NCBI GenBank assembly: GCA_037176885.1
Contig: JAWWNJ010000024.1
Coordinates: forward strand, 682,001 to 746,000
Source of the DNA: Favolaschia claudopus
Taxonomy: Eukaryota; Basidiomycota; Agaricomycetes; Agaricales; Mycenaceae
Direction: 5' to 3'
DNA length: 64,000 bases
A program made the translations under genes and the position numbers. This document shows, one piece after another, positions 22,750 through 33,707 of the stretch. Each line of letters starts with the position of its first letter. Within the stretch, counting starts at the first letter, position 1. Under the pieces are notes generated by a model. That model worked only from the letters and a program-made list of their open reading frames with translations, was not told the origin of the DNA and searched no databases.

Positions 22750-24343
22750 GAGGAGCCGTCGTGAAGCGTGGAGAAGGCGTCAGGTCCGAGAAAGGTGCAC
22801 AAGTGCTTTGTTTCGACTATGCGAGTCGCGAGCGAGATATCGAACAGGGGGTCTCGGAAAGAAATCCATGCCCAAGAAACTCGAGCTTGTTATGAAGCAA
22901 GCCGGGGTCTAGACCCTAGGTCCGACTGGTAGTCGAGCACAGAGGTGCATAACTGTTTCCAAGGGTTAAACATTGGTGCACGAACGGAACGGACTCTCGG
23001 CGTGGTCGGGCCGATCGAATCGCACTAATTCATCCAAGCGAAATTGCAAACTTGCAGAGATACCGCCATTTGCTCGGCGTCGCCCATCAGTGTGGCGAGG
23101 GGGAAAAGCAGCCGCTGTACCTAGTAACCTACAGGCGGGTTGAACTCTCGCTCGATTAGAGACATATTATTTTAACTGGGCAACTATAGGACCTTGAGTA
23201 TTATTTGGAACGTCCAAACATATCAGGCAAGAGGATGTTAACTCGAACACCGCCGATAGAACACCCATGTTGGATGTATCGCCAAAATACACGCTTTGAT
23301 CGAGGTGATCCGGTGTTTTGTTCGTGGAATTCTGGTCTCCCGAAAATCCTCAACATACGAAAAGAACGGAGAAGCGTGACACGAAGACAGTTACATATTA
23401 AACCGCGTCCGGTTGCTGCAGTTTGCTTCCCGCGGCATCATAGGTCTTCCTGCATCGCGAATGTGATCCAGGACAGAAGAACATTGGCCAGAATGTCGAC
23501 GAAACCTGCCTTTGGACTCCGACCGTCCATAAATGGCCTATCCTCGACAGCGGAGGCCACGCATTTGTTGTAACTCGTCGGTGCCTTTTCCGAGTTCTCG
23601 TCGAGTTGGTTGGCCACTGTAATACCCGGGGCTCCATTGCCAAAGAAGACGAAGGTTGGGAAGAGAATCCAATCGTCCTCGAGGAATGACGAAGATGAAG
23701 AAGCCCACATAAACACATACTTACCGAGATACCACACGATGGAAACGGAGTAGATCTCCGACGCGCCGTTGGAAAACATATCGTGGTCGGCAACTGCTAG
23801 CGCAATGCGCTTACTCAGGTTCTGAAGGACATGTGAGATATTGAGCGACTCGGAGATCCGCAAATTTCGTGTTCTACCGTTTATAAGTACTCGAAGCTCC
23901 ACTGGACGGGATGCAATGAGACTCAATGAGGTACCCACCATCTTGGTGGCTGCCGGGATTGCGAGATCTGTTAGAGGATACTGGCCGTGTTAGTCTCCGG
24001 GCGGAAAATCCCAGACCCATACTTCAGATTCAGAAATCAAGCTTGAGTAGTAAGCGTGCACGGCCGGCGATTCGAAACTGGCGGATTAAATCCCAAGGGA
24101 GCGAGATGCACAAGAAGAGGGACGACGTCCAGCACTCTCAAGATCGGACCAAGCTAAAATTTTCCGGTTTTCTAGAGCATAGCCCAAAATTTTTTGAGGG
24201 GTTTGTGGCCAGAAATATAGAGGGCCTGAAGATTGCCTGAAGACGGTTCAAATAGTTCAAAGTCAAGCCAGGGTGTGGCTGTGCTAGCGATTGTTGATGC
24301 GTGACGACTCACGCGTGACAGGTCGCGTTTAGCCCACCACACC
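22750..24343. other. Divergent intergenic with one weak open frame
   Basis: 1.6 kb between the F-box gene (-) and the BIR gene (+). It holds the two promoters and one long minus frame listed separately. I see no tRNA, TIR or tandem repeat. Confidence 0.45.
23438..23941 (-). CDS. Hypothetical open frame, uncertain
   Basis: An uninterrupted frame of 167 residues with an ATG start. The residue mix looks protein-like (hydrophobic segments with FPTFVFFGNGAPG) but I recognise no family. A GTAAGT inside it (minus strand, near 23720) could be a splice donor, which would make the real gene different. It may be part of a decayed gene or a chance frame. Confidence 0.2.
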   Translation of the reverse strand: MVGTSLSLIASRPVELRVLINGRTRNLRISESLNISHVLQNLSKRIALAVADHDMFSNGASEIYSVSIVWYLGKYVFMWASSSSSFLEDDWILFPTFVFFGNGAPGITVANQLDENSEKAPTSYNKCVASAVEDRPFMDGRSPKAGFVDILANVLLSWITFAMQEDL

Positions 24344-27300
24344 ATGGACGTATTCCAGAACCGACTCAACTCGTTTTTGAAGACAAAACGCGGAAAATCT
24401 TTGAAATGGCCGCATCCAAAGACATGGAAGGCAACCCCAAATAATCTCGCAGAGGCCGGCTTCTACTTTGACCCTAGTCCGGAAGATCCAGACAATGTAA
24501 CCTGCTTCATGTGCGACAAGCAGATCACAGAGTGGGCTGAGGAGGACGATCCGTTCGATTTGCACTTTCAGAAATGTGCAACTACCTGTGCTTGGGCCAA
24601 TCTGCGGTGTGGATTGAGGCGCGATGCCGATTCGCATGGCAAGTGAGTACTAGTATTTGTGTTGATTGTATTCGAAACAAACGCGTTTTAGATTTGTTTT
24701 TCCAGATAAATCGCGTTTACCGACCTCGAAAGCAATGGAGAAGGCAAGGTTGGAGACCTTCACTATGTTTGGATGGAAGCACGACAAAAATAAGAAACAT
24801 CTGGCTTCGTCGAAAAAGGTTGCTACCTGTCTCGCTCTGCCGAGGGTTGACGCCTTCTAATACGGTTGCAGATGGCGCACGCGGGCTTTGTCTTCACTCC
24901 TGCGGAGCCCGGTGATGACACTGGGGCTTGTCTGTATTGCCATGTCGCGCTTGGAAACTGGGACGAGGGTGACGACCCCATGTACGTGAAATCATTGTGT
25001 GTGGCATTAACATGACCCTGATCTTATCCTCGCAGGCAGCATCACCAAGATAGAGACAAACCAGACGATCCCTGCCCCTTCCTGACTCTCGCATTTCCTG
25101 ACTCGGCGGCCAAACAATCCAAGTCGACGAAACGAGTTCCGAAGCCCAAACCACTAGCCCACACCGATATGTTGATGCCTACAAAAACTTACGACGGTTC
25201 TGACGACGATGGCCCTGTGCGAGCTCCCCCATCGAGGGCCGGCACCAAAACTCCTCGTACAGTGACGCGCAGTGTTTCTAAAACTATCTCGAGGAGGCCG
25301 GATCCTTCCTCTGAAGAGGAAAATGTGACCCCGCCTCCGAAGAAACCGGGTCGATCCAAGTCGCGTCATAAAATTTCTGAGGACGAGCAACCAGACGAAA
25401 GGGTTGAATCGCCCGCACCAACTCGCAAACGAAGACCAACGACGGCGACTCGGTCGCGATCTAAATCCGCTGCACCATCGGCTGCCGACCTTTTCGACGA
25501 TGACGACGTCAACGAACCCGATGCGCCTGGACCACCGCGCAAAGTATCTCGGTCCAGATCAAAGGCGCGGGACGCCAACGAGGAGCCGCCAGCAGAAAGT
25601 GCCGCACCAAAGTCATCACGGTCTAGAGCGAAGGCAAAGGTGACTGAGGCGGAGAAGGAGGCCCCGAAGCGGCCACCCTCTCGCTCACAGACCAATCCTC
25701 CCTCCGAACCTCCCCCTGACGGAGACACCTCCGACGACGGTTGGTTCGTTGCTGCGCTACCCCCGCCCCCCGCTACCACGAGTACGAAGCCCGCCTCGCG
25801 CGCCAAAGGGAAAGCTGCGGATGTGGATGACCCCTTCCCACCCCCCGCTCATTCTCGCACTAAATCCGTCTCAAAGCCGAAAGGCAAAGCGGTAGAGACG
25901 GATTCGGAAGTCGGGTCAGTTGCGGCGCCTCCTGCTGCGCGTTCGCGAACCAAGTCGGTGTCCCGACCGCGGGGTAAAGACACGGATACGGAAGAGCCTG
26001 CACCGCCACCAGCACGCTCGCGGACGAAGTCTACCAGAGGCAAAGCTCCTGAGGCGAAAACCGTTGAACCTGATGTTGTGTCGCGGAAGGAGCAGAAGAA
26101 GAAACAGGTAGCAGAGACTACGGAAACTAATCGCCCACCGTCAAGAGCGACTGCGGAACCGGAGGCTCGCAAACCATCTAGCTCAAGGTCGAAACCCTCA
26201 GTAGACGAGACCAAGTCCAAGAAGCCTTCTTCGCGCGCGAAAGCTAAACCCCCACCGTCTGGCAATACATCGCAGGAGGAGGACGCTAACATGGATATGG
26301 AGATGGAAATGGAGCAGTATCTACCCCCGGCGTCCACCGAACAAGCTCAACCTTCGAAATCACGCTCCAAACCGCCTTCGAGGGTGGAATCGGTCGCAGA
26401 TGAACCCAAGCCACCCAGAGGACGCAAGCCGTCTTCGCATTCGACGACTACGAAACCTGCGCTGCTTCCATCGAAGTATCAGCCTCAGCCGGTAGAGCGT
26501 TTGGCGGAGGATGGGACTGGGATGCCGCCTACACGAACTAGGAAGACTTCAACGCGGTCGACTTCAGCGGTCCCACCGGTATCGCGCAGCACGAGCACGG
26601 CAGCAAAGGTGGCCAACAAACGCGATGCTCCTAGTGCCGAACCGCCGGAGGAAGAAGACGTATTTATGCCCCAGTCTGAGCATCAGCACAGCGCTGCTCC
26701 TTCTCGATCGGATCCCAAACCCAGATCCAAACCTCCGTCGTCCCGCGGTGGTGCCCAATCCTCTTCGAAACCCAAGGCACCAGTCCCTTCCGTGTCGCCT
26801 CCCCCTGAGAAACCCCCATCGACTGCTCAACAGAAAGATGTGGCGAGGTCGTTGGATGATGAAGAAGCCGATGGTAGCGGTAGCGAGGAGGAGCCTGGCG
26901 GGGATCTGCGTATCGTTGATATCTCGACTGACGATGATGAGCTGAGGGCGGCAAAAACACCTGCCAAGACCAAAGGAAAGGGAAAGGGTAAGGCGAAAGC
27001 GAAAGCAAAGGAGGCGGAGAAGGAAAAATCTGTTCCTCCTGTCGCTGCAGCTCCCAAACACCCATCGCCATCTCCACCTCCCGCCAGCCAGGCGACTGAA
27101 ATAGACGGAGTCGATGACGACGTGGAGATGGCGGAGGTGGAAGAATCCGTTCAGCTAGAAACTGGGATCGATTCTTTGCCGGCCACCCCCCCGCGAACCC
27201 CTGCGCCCCCGTCCAACCCTTTCGCTGCTGATGGTGACACCGACCACCCGATGACGCACGCGCAACAAACGAGCCCGGAAGGGTTCTCGTTCGTTCCGCC

Positions 27301-27487
27301 ACTTGCACGAGATCCATTCGTCAATTTGGAGTCGCTTACCGAGGCGGAGCAGGATATGACGGTGGAGGAGTGGATTAGGTATCAGATGGGGATTGAGTAT
27401 GAGAGGTTCAAGAGGGATGGGGAGAGGCAGTTGGGGATGTTTGAGGTGAGGGCCGAGGAGGTGAGGAGGGCTATCGAGACGCTTTGA
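24344..27487 (+). CDS. bir1: BIR-domain protein, survivin/Bir1 (Cut17) type
   Basis: Exons 24344..24642, 24692..24818, 24872..24981, 25036..27487; 995 residues. Bir1 is the survivin-like subunit of the chromosomal passenger complex (Aurora B, INCENP) at centromeres and the spindle. Two BIR zinc modules: about 20-92 (AEAGFYFDPSPEDPDNVTCF, C..C, then H and C ligands) and about 118-190 (HAGFVFTP, CLYCHVALGNWDEGDDP). Between about 200 and 950 the protein is one disordered run rich in Ser/Arg/Lys/Pro, with repeated SRSK- and RSRTKS-type basic motifs, likely sites for mitotic kinases and DNA contact. The last 45 residues (from TVEEWIRYQMG) form a predicted amphipathic helix, as in survivin's partner-binding helix. 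Two-BIR fungal Bir1 proteins are known and also about this long. Confidence 0.9.
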
Positions 27488-28379
27488 AGAGAGAAGATGA
27501 GGAAATTGGCTGCGATGCTTTTCTTGACAACTCGACGGTGTGCATCATTGTACGTAGACATACATTCGCATTATACACAGCAGTAATTTATTTCGCGGTT
27601 TACAGTTGACTTGCCCGTTTTCTTTCCGAGTCGCTCGCGGTGAAGCTTTTTTTCGTCATCCCTTTTCATAAATCAACTATACGACGATCAACACCGTTCA
27701 ATGAAACGTACGCCTTCAACTATCCCTCTCACTATATAACTCTCAGATTTCAAAAAAATCCGACGTCGACTCTGCTGACTTTGTCTCTGCTACTTGGCAT
27801 TCCAACTCTCGCACTTATCACGGTATGGAGTTCAAACCAGACACAACGTGCTCAAAAATTTGCCATCGGCCGCCCTCGGTATCTGGGCGAATGCCAAGTC
27901 GCTCTCTCATTCCGATGTGGCCCTCCCTTCGGGACACCGCGCTTGCCAAGACACGAAGCTCGTAACTCAGTGCATTCTCAACAATTCCTTCAATGCTTCC
28001 ATTGATTCTACGAAGGATCGGCATTAGCGAAAACGCGAACTGTCTTTTCCATATTTGGGTACTTTCTTCCAGCCTCGGAAACACAGTCGGAAAGAGCTGG
28101 TTTCCGTGAGATTCCATGCGAACCTGATTCTCCAACGAGACAGAAAAAACACTTGTGTTGGCTGTCATCGATCCGCCATCCCTCCCTAACTCTCGGTAAA
28201 TGATGAACGTACAAGCCAGAAAGCCATATATGGGTTCTTTACGATGTGGGCACATTCAATTTCTGTATGTTATGTGCGGTCTCCCGAAAGGTATAAAAAC
28301 TTGCCTATATTTCACTAGTTTCTCCAGCTACTCATCCAGCGCTACATCCAATTTTCTATTACTTCTTTCAAGCTTTACC
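27488..28379. other. Intergenic, promoter of isochorismatase gene
   Basis: 892 bp between the BIR gene and the hydrolase gene, both on +. The right end carries a TATA box (listed) and a pyrimidine-rich stretch before the ATG. Small open frames are present but none is convincing. Confidence 0.5.
28292..28299 (+). promoter_or_regulatory. TATA box of isochorismatase gene
   Basis: TATAAAAA lies 88 bp before the ATG at 28380 and is followed by a CT-rich tract (CTACTCATCC, TTCTTTC), the usual core promoter layout for a well expressed fungal gene. Confidence 0.55.
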
Positions 28380-29509
28380 ATGCAGTTCACCCTCGGCTTC
28401 GTCGCACTCGCTTCGTTGGTGACGTGCAGTAAGTAAATTTCTCTTCGCATTGGAGTCAATCCGTTCGCGCCCATGTCCATTGTCTAAATGTTTTCCTTTT
28501 CGTAGGCACCGCATACACCTACGAAAGAATCGACAAAAATAACAGCATGTTGCTCGTCGTCGACCACCAGCTCGGACTCTTCCAAATGGTGCGCGACTTC
28601 GGGCCAGAGGAGTATCGCAACAATATTCTGGCGCATGCGGCGTTTGGGAAGGTGTTCAACCTCCCGACGATCCTCACCACGAGTACGGAGGTGGGGCCGA
28701 ATGGGCCTTTGCCCAGGGAGATCCTTGAGATGCACCCAAAGGCGCCGTTGATCAAGCGCGCAGGTAGGAGGATCGATGGCTTGCGGCTCAATTCTAATGA
28801 CTGACGGTGGTTTTCATGGTTCGTAGGTGAAGTCAACGCTTGGGACAATGCGGATTTCAGGTGAATAACCTGGTATTCGGGGGGAAAAAATGTGTCTGAT
28901 TCTTTTGGCAGGGCTGCCGTCAAGGCCACAGGTAAAAAGCAAGTCATCATGGCCGGAATCGTCACCGACGTGAGTTCATTTTGACGAGTTTTTGTTCGCT
29001 GCAGCTCCTGAATTCAAACAAAACAGGTTTGCACCACATTCCTCGCGCTGTCTCTCGTCCAGGAAGGTTACACCGTTTTCGCCAATGCCGATGCGTCGGG
29101 GACGTTCAATGCCCAGGTGGCGGCGAACGCCAATGACCGTATGCGCGCTGGTCAGTTTCAAGCGTTATATTGAAGGCTCCGAGTCAACGCTGAGCATAAA
29201 CCTAAAGCTGGAGTCCACGTGGTTTCGCAATTTGCAGTGGCTGGGGAGTTGATGAGGGACTGGAAGAACACACCTGGTACGAACCTCCCTGTCTTCTCGA
29301 AGAGCCCCTTTCATCACTTTTGATTTCCCTTTCAGGCTCGCCCGAGATGTTTCCCTTCTTCGACGCGTATGTAGTCGTTCGCGCTTTCTGATTCTCCATT
29401 CACATCGCTAACGACGTTCCACAGCTATCTTCCCCAGTACGGCTTCATGGCCAGGGCACACGCCGCGGCTGTTCACAACGGTACCATCTTGCCTGGGGAG
29501 AGCGAGTAA
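28380..29509 (+). CDS. Isochorismatase-family hydrolase with signal peptide
   Basis: Exons 28380..28428, 28506..28763, 28827..28860, 28912..28969, 29027..29150, 29208..29276, 29336..29366, 29425..29509; 235 residues. A cysteine hydrolase fold of the YcaC type. The catalytic triad is visible: Asp36 (LLVVDHQLG), Lys100 (PLIKRAGEVNAWDN) and Cys135 (GIVTDVCTTF). The first 17 residues (MQFTLGFVALASLVTC) look like a secretion signal, unlike the cytosolic bacterial homologues, so the protein may act outside the cell or in the secretory path. The substrate is unknown; the family cleaves isochorismate or diverse amides. Eight exons, including ones of 31 and 34 nt, in a short gene. Confidence 0.85.
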
Positions 29510-30305
29510 TGAAAGTGCGCAGTAGCAATACTGTCATACTTCGAGTGACAGTCTCTCGTAGCCATAAACAGTTCCTTCCTATCTTCCCTACCTTTGATTA
29601 CCTACAGTATCCCTCATTACTTCGAATTAGAGTTCATTAGAGTCGAGTTGCGAATGTGTTTTCAGACTGCCGCACAGAATTGCGTGTATCGCAAACGTCT
29701 GTTGTGTACGAAACGCGGTAAAATCATATTTCCCGGTACGAAACATCAAGAAGAATAGACGAAAGGGATGAAATGATACCGTTCTTGTGCATGAACGAGG
29801 GGTAGTCATACGTCTGAGTCCATACCATCAGCCTCTTGCTTGAATTTCTGCACCAAAGAGTTTGCGGTCATGAATCGGCGATGGGCCGGCCGCAGCTGCG
29901 CCAGCTGCCCAATCCTCTAGAGGAGTCCGGTGTCGTGACGGATCCAATCGAGCTTCGAGTGCAGCAGTCGTGATATTCGTTCTCGAATGAGATGGTCGGG
30001 TTTGCAAAGGAGTCTCTGTGAGTATAGACGCGCATTGAGACAAGGCGGCGTGGTCGGCGGTAGCTTTCGCGGTTTGTGGCGGCGCAACGCATTCAAGCCG
30101 ACGCAGATTGGACGCAGACCGATTCAATCGAGTACGAGTAAGTACCTTGGGGGTCGCCGATGCTGCGAGGATTGTTTTTTGGGAGCTGTTGGAATGGCAA
30201 TATTGTCGTTAAAATTCAATGGAGGCGATGGCAAGCTCGTCAACGGTAGTAGGACTGAGTACATTGCCAAAGGGTAGCGTCGGGTTATGTCGGGAAATGA
30301 CGGGA
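29510..30305. other. Gene-poor region
   Basis: About 800 bp. On the minus strand a short ATG frame begins at 30264 (MYSVLLPLTSLP) and another open stretch follows at 29828-30127; I could not join them with good splice sites and recognise no family, so no gene is called. Confidence 0.4.
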
Positions 30306-30313
30306 ACTCGAAG
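30306..30313. repeat. Target site duplication, left copy
   Basis: ACTCGAAG, identical to the 8 bp just right of the MITE at 30723-30730. Confidence 0.85.
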
Positions 30314-30722
30314 TAGTGTTGCCGCGGCTTGAGCCGGTCACGCCTGTCACAAAGCAACTTTTGACCTTCTGAATGCGAACAAGGACTCAGGCTGCCCAAA
30401 TAAATAGCGGAGGTCATTTTTGTGATGAATATTTGCTATATTTGCTCCCTACTTTTAGTTGAAACGGACTATGCAGCTCCCTGAAAAGCCATCTTCAATG
30501 GCTCGAGCTGTGACAGTGAGCCGCGGAGCCACGGAGCCTCTTTTGCATCGTACCAGCCAAAGCACAAATATTGGAGTATAATTTGTGCGGAGAAAAATAA
30601 ACCTAGGTATCCATTGAAGACTCCCCGAACCAAAAATCTGCCCTAAGACTATCATGTAGAACGGAAGAAGCTGAGCCGCGCTCAAGCCGGACTGTCACGT
30701 GAGCCGAGCCGCGGCAACACTA
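30314..30722. mobile_element. Non-autonomous hAT-type MITE, 409 bp
   Basis: The ends are a perfect 16-bp terminal inverted repeat: TAGTGTTGCCGCGGCT at 30314-30329 and its reverse complement at 30707-30722. The element is flanked by an exact 8-bp duplication (ACTCGAAG). An 8-bp target duplication with termini of the form YAGTGTTG is the signature of the hAT superfamily. The interior has no transposase frame but holds several GAGCCG/CGGCTC motifs near both ends, like hAT subterminal repeats. It must be mobilised by a transposase elsewhere. The intact duplication suggests a fairly recent insertion. Confidence 0.85.
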
Positions 30723-30730
30723 ACTCGAAG
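30723..30730. repeat. Target site duplication, right copy
   Basis: ACTCGAAG, identical to 30306-30313; see the MITE entry. Confidence 0.85.
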
Positions 30731-31751
30731 GTGGGAACTCTGGAATCACGGTCAGGTGAGCCGAACGCGCCTTTCCTCCCGCGTCCTCTTTGCGCCTTCG
30801 CGTTTACAGGCCAGTGGTCACTCATTCATCTCAGCACTCATCTCATCGTCGACGACAATTAGCGCGCTTTCGCCAGTGATGTAAGTAGTAGTACAGCTGT
30901 ACAGCAGGACTGGCGCGATTGACGCGCTGTTTCTCAACTCGCACCGTAGTACTTATTACGGCCGTGTAGAATCCTTTCCGAAACATCCCATCCCTCCATC
31001 ACAAAATTCGGCAGTTGGAAATGACATGATTCAGGCCGCCATCAATCCCATCGGCATCAAAAAGGCCAACAATTGCTGATGCGGCCACCAAACAAAGATA
31101 CACAGCGCGCTCCTCCCCGCCCGCTGGTGCGCATGGCCCTGAGCCTTGCCCGTCACAGACTATATGCATCATAAATTTACCGGGGTCCTCATTGCGCGTG
31201 CCGGCCCCGGCAACCACGAGCAAGACAGGGTCTCTCCATCACTCCTTGATATAAGTATCCTGTGTGCAATGCCCGCGCAGAAGCCTTCAAGCTTCAAAAT
31301 TGGTCAGGCCATCAGATTAACGCACGTATCCTCCGCTATACCAGTCCAGCACGTATCTCTTAAGACTTCTCTCCCCTCCTCTAACTAAGTAACTTAGACA
31401 TCAAGGAGACAACTCACTTGTTATTTCATAGATCCTGCGGTATTGATACGTAAAATATAGAAGGTTAGGTCTGTGTTATACAAAAATCAGATTAGGTCGC
31501 GTTCCCAGCCTATGAGGCGCGTTGGAACGCGTCAAAAACACTTAATCGACGCGTTGCTTGGCTCTGCTATGCACTCGGAACCTTGTGCCGGTCGCCGGCC
31601 TGATGATGGCATCCGTGGGAAATGCCACCGATCATGCCCGCGATCATCCCATTTCGCGTGTTATTTCCAACTCCCAAATGCTCTCCCCTCCATTCAGACT
31701 GGGACGACCGAAGAGAATCTACTCAAGTCCGGAAATTGCCGCAGGGAGGGA
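30731..31751. other. Intergenic, no gene recognised
   Basis: About 1 kb between the MITE and a TATA box. Only short frames with no family resemblance. Confidence 0.45.
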
Positions 31752-31759
31752 TATAAAAG
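31752..31759 (+). promoter_or_regulatory. TATA box with CT-rich initiator
   Basis: TATAAAAG followed 25-70 bp later by a pyrimidine tract (CCCTCTCTCC, CTACTCTCG) and an ATG at 31854. This is a strong core promoter for a + strand transcript. Confidence 0.5.
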
Positions 31760-31853
31760 CCAGCCCCCTGTGACACTGGTAACCCTCACCCTCTCTCCTC
31801 TACTCTCGTCATCTTCCACCGAATCGTCTTCGTCAGGCTTCTTCCTCAAGCTC

Positions 31854-32069
31854 ATGGCCTCTTCTCAACGCTTGTTTGCCTCGCCTAGTTTCGTATTGGT
31901 GCTCATCGCTCAACAACTCAGGTACATACTCACAAGTTCCTCGTCTCCCGGATCGCCGTGAAACTAACCTCCCTTCAGGCTCCTCGCCCAACTCCTCTTA
32001 CGTCCTCGTCGCTGTCAAGACTTCGCGCGTCAAGTCCTCAAGACGCTTCAAGCCCTCAAGCCTCTTTAA
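31854..32069 (+). CDS. Possible small spliced reading frame at head of CAAG-rich locus
   Basis: ATG at 31854, intron 31922..31978 (57 nt, donor GTACAT, branch-like ACTAAC, acceptor CCCTTCAG), second exon to the stop at 32067-32069; 52 residues. The first 22 residues are hydrophobic (ASPSFVLVLIAQQL), signal-like. The intron looks genuine, so the locus is probably transcribed, but the coding potential is weak and other frames stay open further into the repeat. It could be a non-coding RNA. Confidence 0.28.
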
Positions 32070-32510
32070 GACTGCAAGACGTCTCAAGCTTCAAGTTCAA
32101 GACCTCAGCGGGAGGCTGATCAACACGCTTCAAAACCTCAAGCCGTGTCTCAGGCTCGACGCGCCAAGGCTTCCACCGCAAGCCTCAAGGCTACAAGTTC
32201 TCGACCTCAAGGCCTCAACGCCGCAATCAAGACCGTAAGTCGCGCTTCAAGCTTCAAGATTCGGCGCGTCAAGGCTACAAACTTCAAGACCTCAAATCGC
32301 GCCTTCAAGATGCGCGTAGCGCCTCAACGTCAAGATCACAAGACTCGCTCAACGCCTCAAAGCTGCAACCTCAAGGCCTCAACCCGCGCCTTCAAACGCG
32401 CGTCAACGCATCAAGCCGCGTCTCGGAAGCTGGCGCGTCAACGCTTCAACTTCAACGCCGCAAGTCGCATTTCAAGGGCCCGTCAACGCTCCAAGACGGG
32501 TTGGGGTCCA
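31996..32510 (+). repeat. Strand-asymmetric CAAG-rich degenerate repeat
   Basis: The tetramer CAAG, mostly inside CTTCAAG, CTCAAG or CGTCAAG, occurs about 28 times by eye in roughly 515 bp on the + strand, while its complement CTTG is nearly absent. Spacing is irregular, so it is not a simple satellite. A GTAAGT (near 32235) and a GTGAGT (near 32513) inside or at its end are possible splice donors. Confidence 0.65.
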
Positions 32511-32514
32511 CGGT

Positions 32515-33093
32515 GAGTTGCCGCGTCCAAGGTGGGTGTTTCTTTCTCAGAGAAGGGTGCGAGTTCATCTCCATCCTCGTGCTCCCTTGACGTGGGCTCT
32601 GGGCTCTAGTACGCGCGCATTTGGCTTCCTCCACCATTTGCGCGCCGAAGCCAAATGCACGTTAAACTTGCGGTTATCGTTTTGCTTTCTTGGTTCATAC
32701 TTTGCCGCTGTATTGCTCTTGTTGGTATATTCGATTTTGTTCTTGTTGTCATCTGCATGAGTTTCGCGCAAGAAAATAGCAAGAATCAGTCGAATTCAAA
32801 GTAGCAAGAGACAAAAGTATTGTGAAAAGACAATCGCGCGGTATCCTAAACAATCAGAGAGGTGTGTATGGGAGGGGAAACGTGAAGATCGGGAGACTGA
32901 GCGGCATGAGTTCATCCTCTCTATGGGGCTGCTAGCAGCGACGCTATATGCAGCTAGAGGGGAGGCCCGACGCCGACTCGTGAAGGCGCAAAGCCTTGCG
33001 TCTTGCCTTTAGTTAAATCTATACCTGACATCTATAAATCTGCAGTCGTGAAAGACTGTTTTCGCGGTCATTCTGCGACCTGTCTCCCCATTT
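32515..33093. other. Intergenic
   Basis: About 580 bp after the CAAG repeat. A pyrimidine-rich TTTCTTTCTCAG at 32539-32550 could be an acceptor for the upstream transcript. Otherwise nothing recognised. Confidence 0.4.
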
Positions 33094-33707
33094 CTAATAC
33101 TTTATTCTGGCGATGTAATCAAGCCACACGGGTTTGCCACATACACGCCGACGGAAGGGAGAGCTAGGCATCTCAGGCAACCCGCCCTCTAGGCTCTGGC
33201 GGACAATTGAGCGATGACAGGCAACCTCGTGTGTAGAGGGGAAGTGTATATCTAGATGCATCGAGCTTGATGACTTGCCGATATCCTCGACTGCCTGTAG
33301 CGCCGCACAGCCGGGGCATCGTACAAATCCTGTACGTTGAGACACGCTCTGGATGAGCGCTCTTGATGAGGGGACTAGACTTGCTATGTGCCCGTCGACC
33401 CAATCACAACAACGTGCTCCAGCAATGAAGTCGTTGTTCTCGTGGACAGATTGAAGGGAATATGAGTGCGTCGGCTGGAGGGAATGCAGAGCGAGCGAGC
33501 TCTGCGGAGAACCGAACACGCTGCGTGACGAAATGTAGGCAGGCGAGTGAGCTGTGCCGAAGGCGGGGAAGCAAAGCTCGCGGAAAACAGTCACCAGTCA
33601 AGGCGATCTTGGAAGGCGGAACATGTTTTTTGGGGTTTTTATGAGCGATGCCCGACGCGGGAGACGAGGTCTACGTCGAGGGCCAGCATCGACGGCAGCT
33701 CAGCCTC
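33094..33707 (-). repeat. Duplicated 3' flank of F-box gene (copy A)
   Basis: Read on the minus strand, this segment aligns with 60968-61460 and, more weakly, with 63481-64000, in the same position just after the stop codons of the sister F-box genes. Shared blocks include GACGTAGACCTCGTC, GCCTTCGGCAC and CCCGTGTGGCT. A minus frame of 166 residues is open here (33594..33094) but the other copies have different frames, so I do not call a protein. Confidence 0.7.

Noticed and set aside
26664..27317. Minus-strand frames of over 150 residues opposite the BIR gene tail
   Set aside because: Shadows of the Ser/Arg/Pro-rich coding sequence.
29828..30417. Small two-exon gene on the minus strand left of the MITE
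   Set aside because: No acceptor joins the two open stretches in a frame that looks like a protein; no family match.
33094..33594. 166-residue minus frame after F-box copy A as a gene
   Set aside because: The homologous flanks of copies C and D do not keep this frame.
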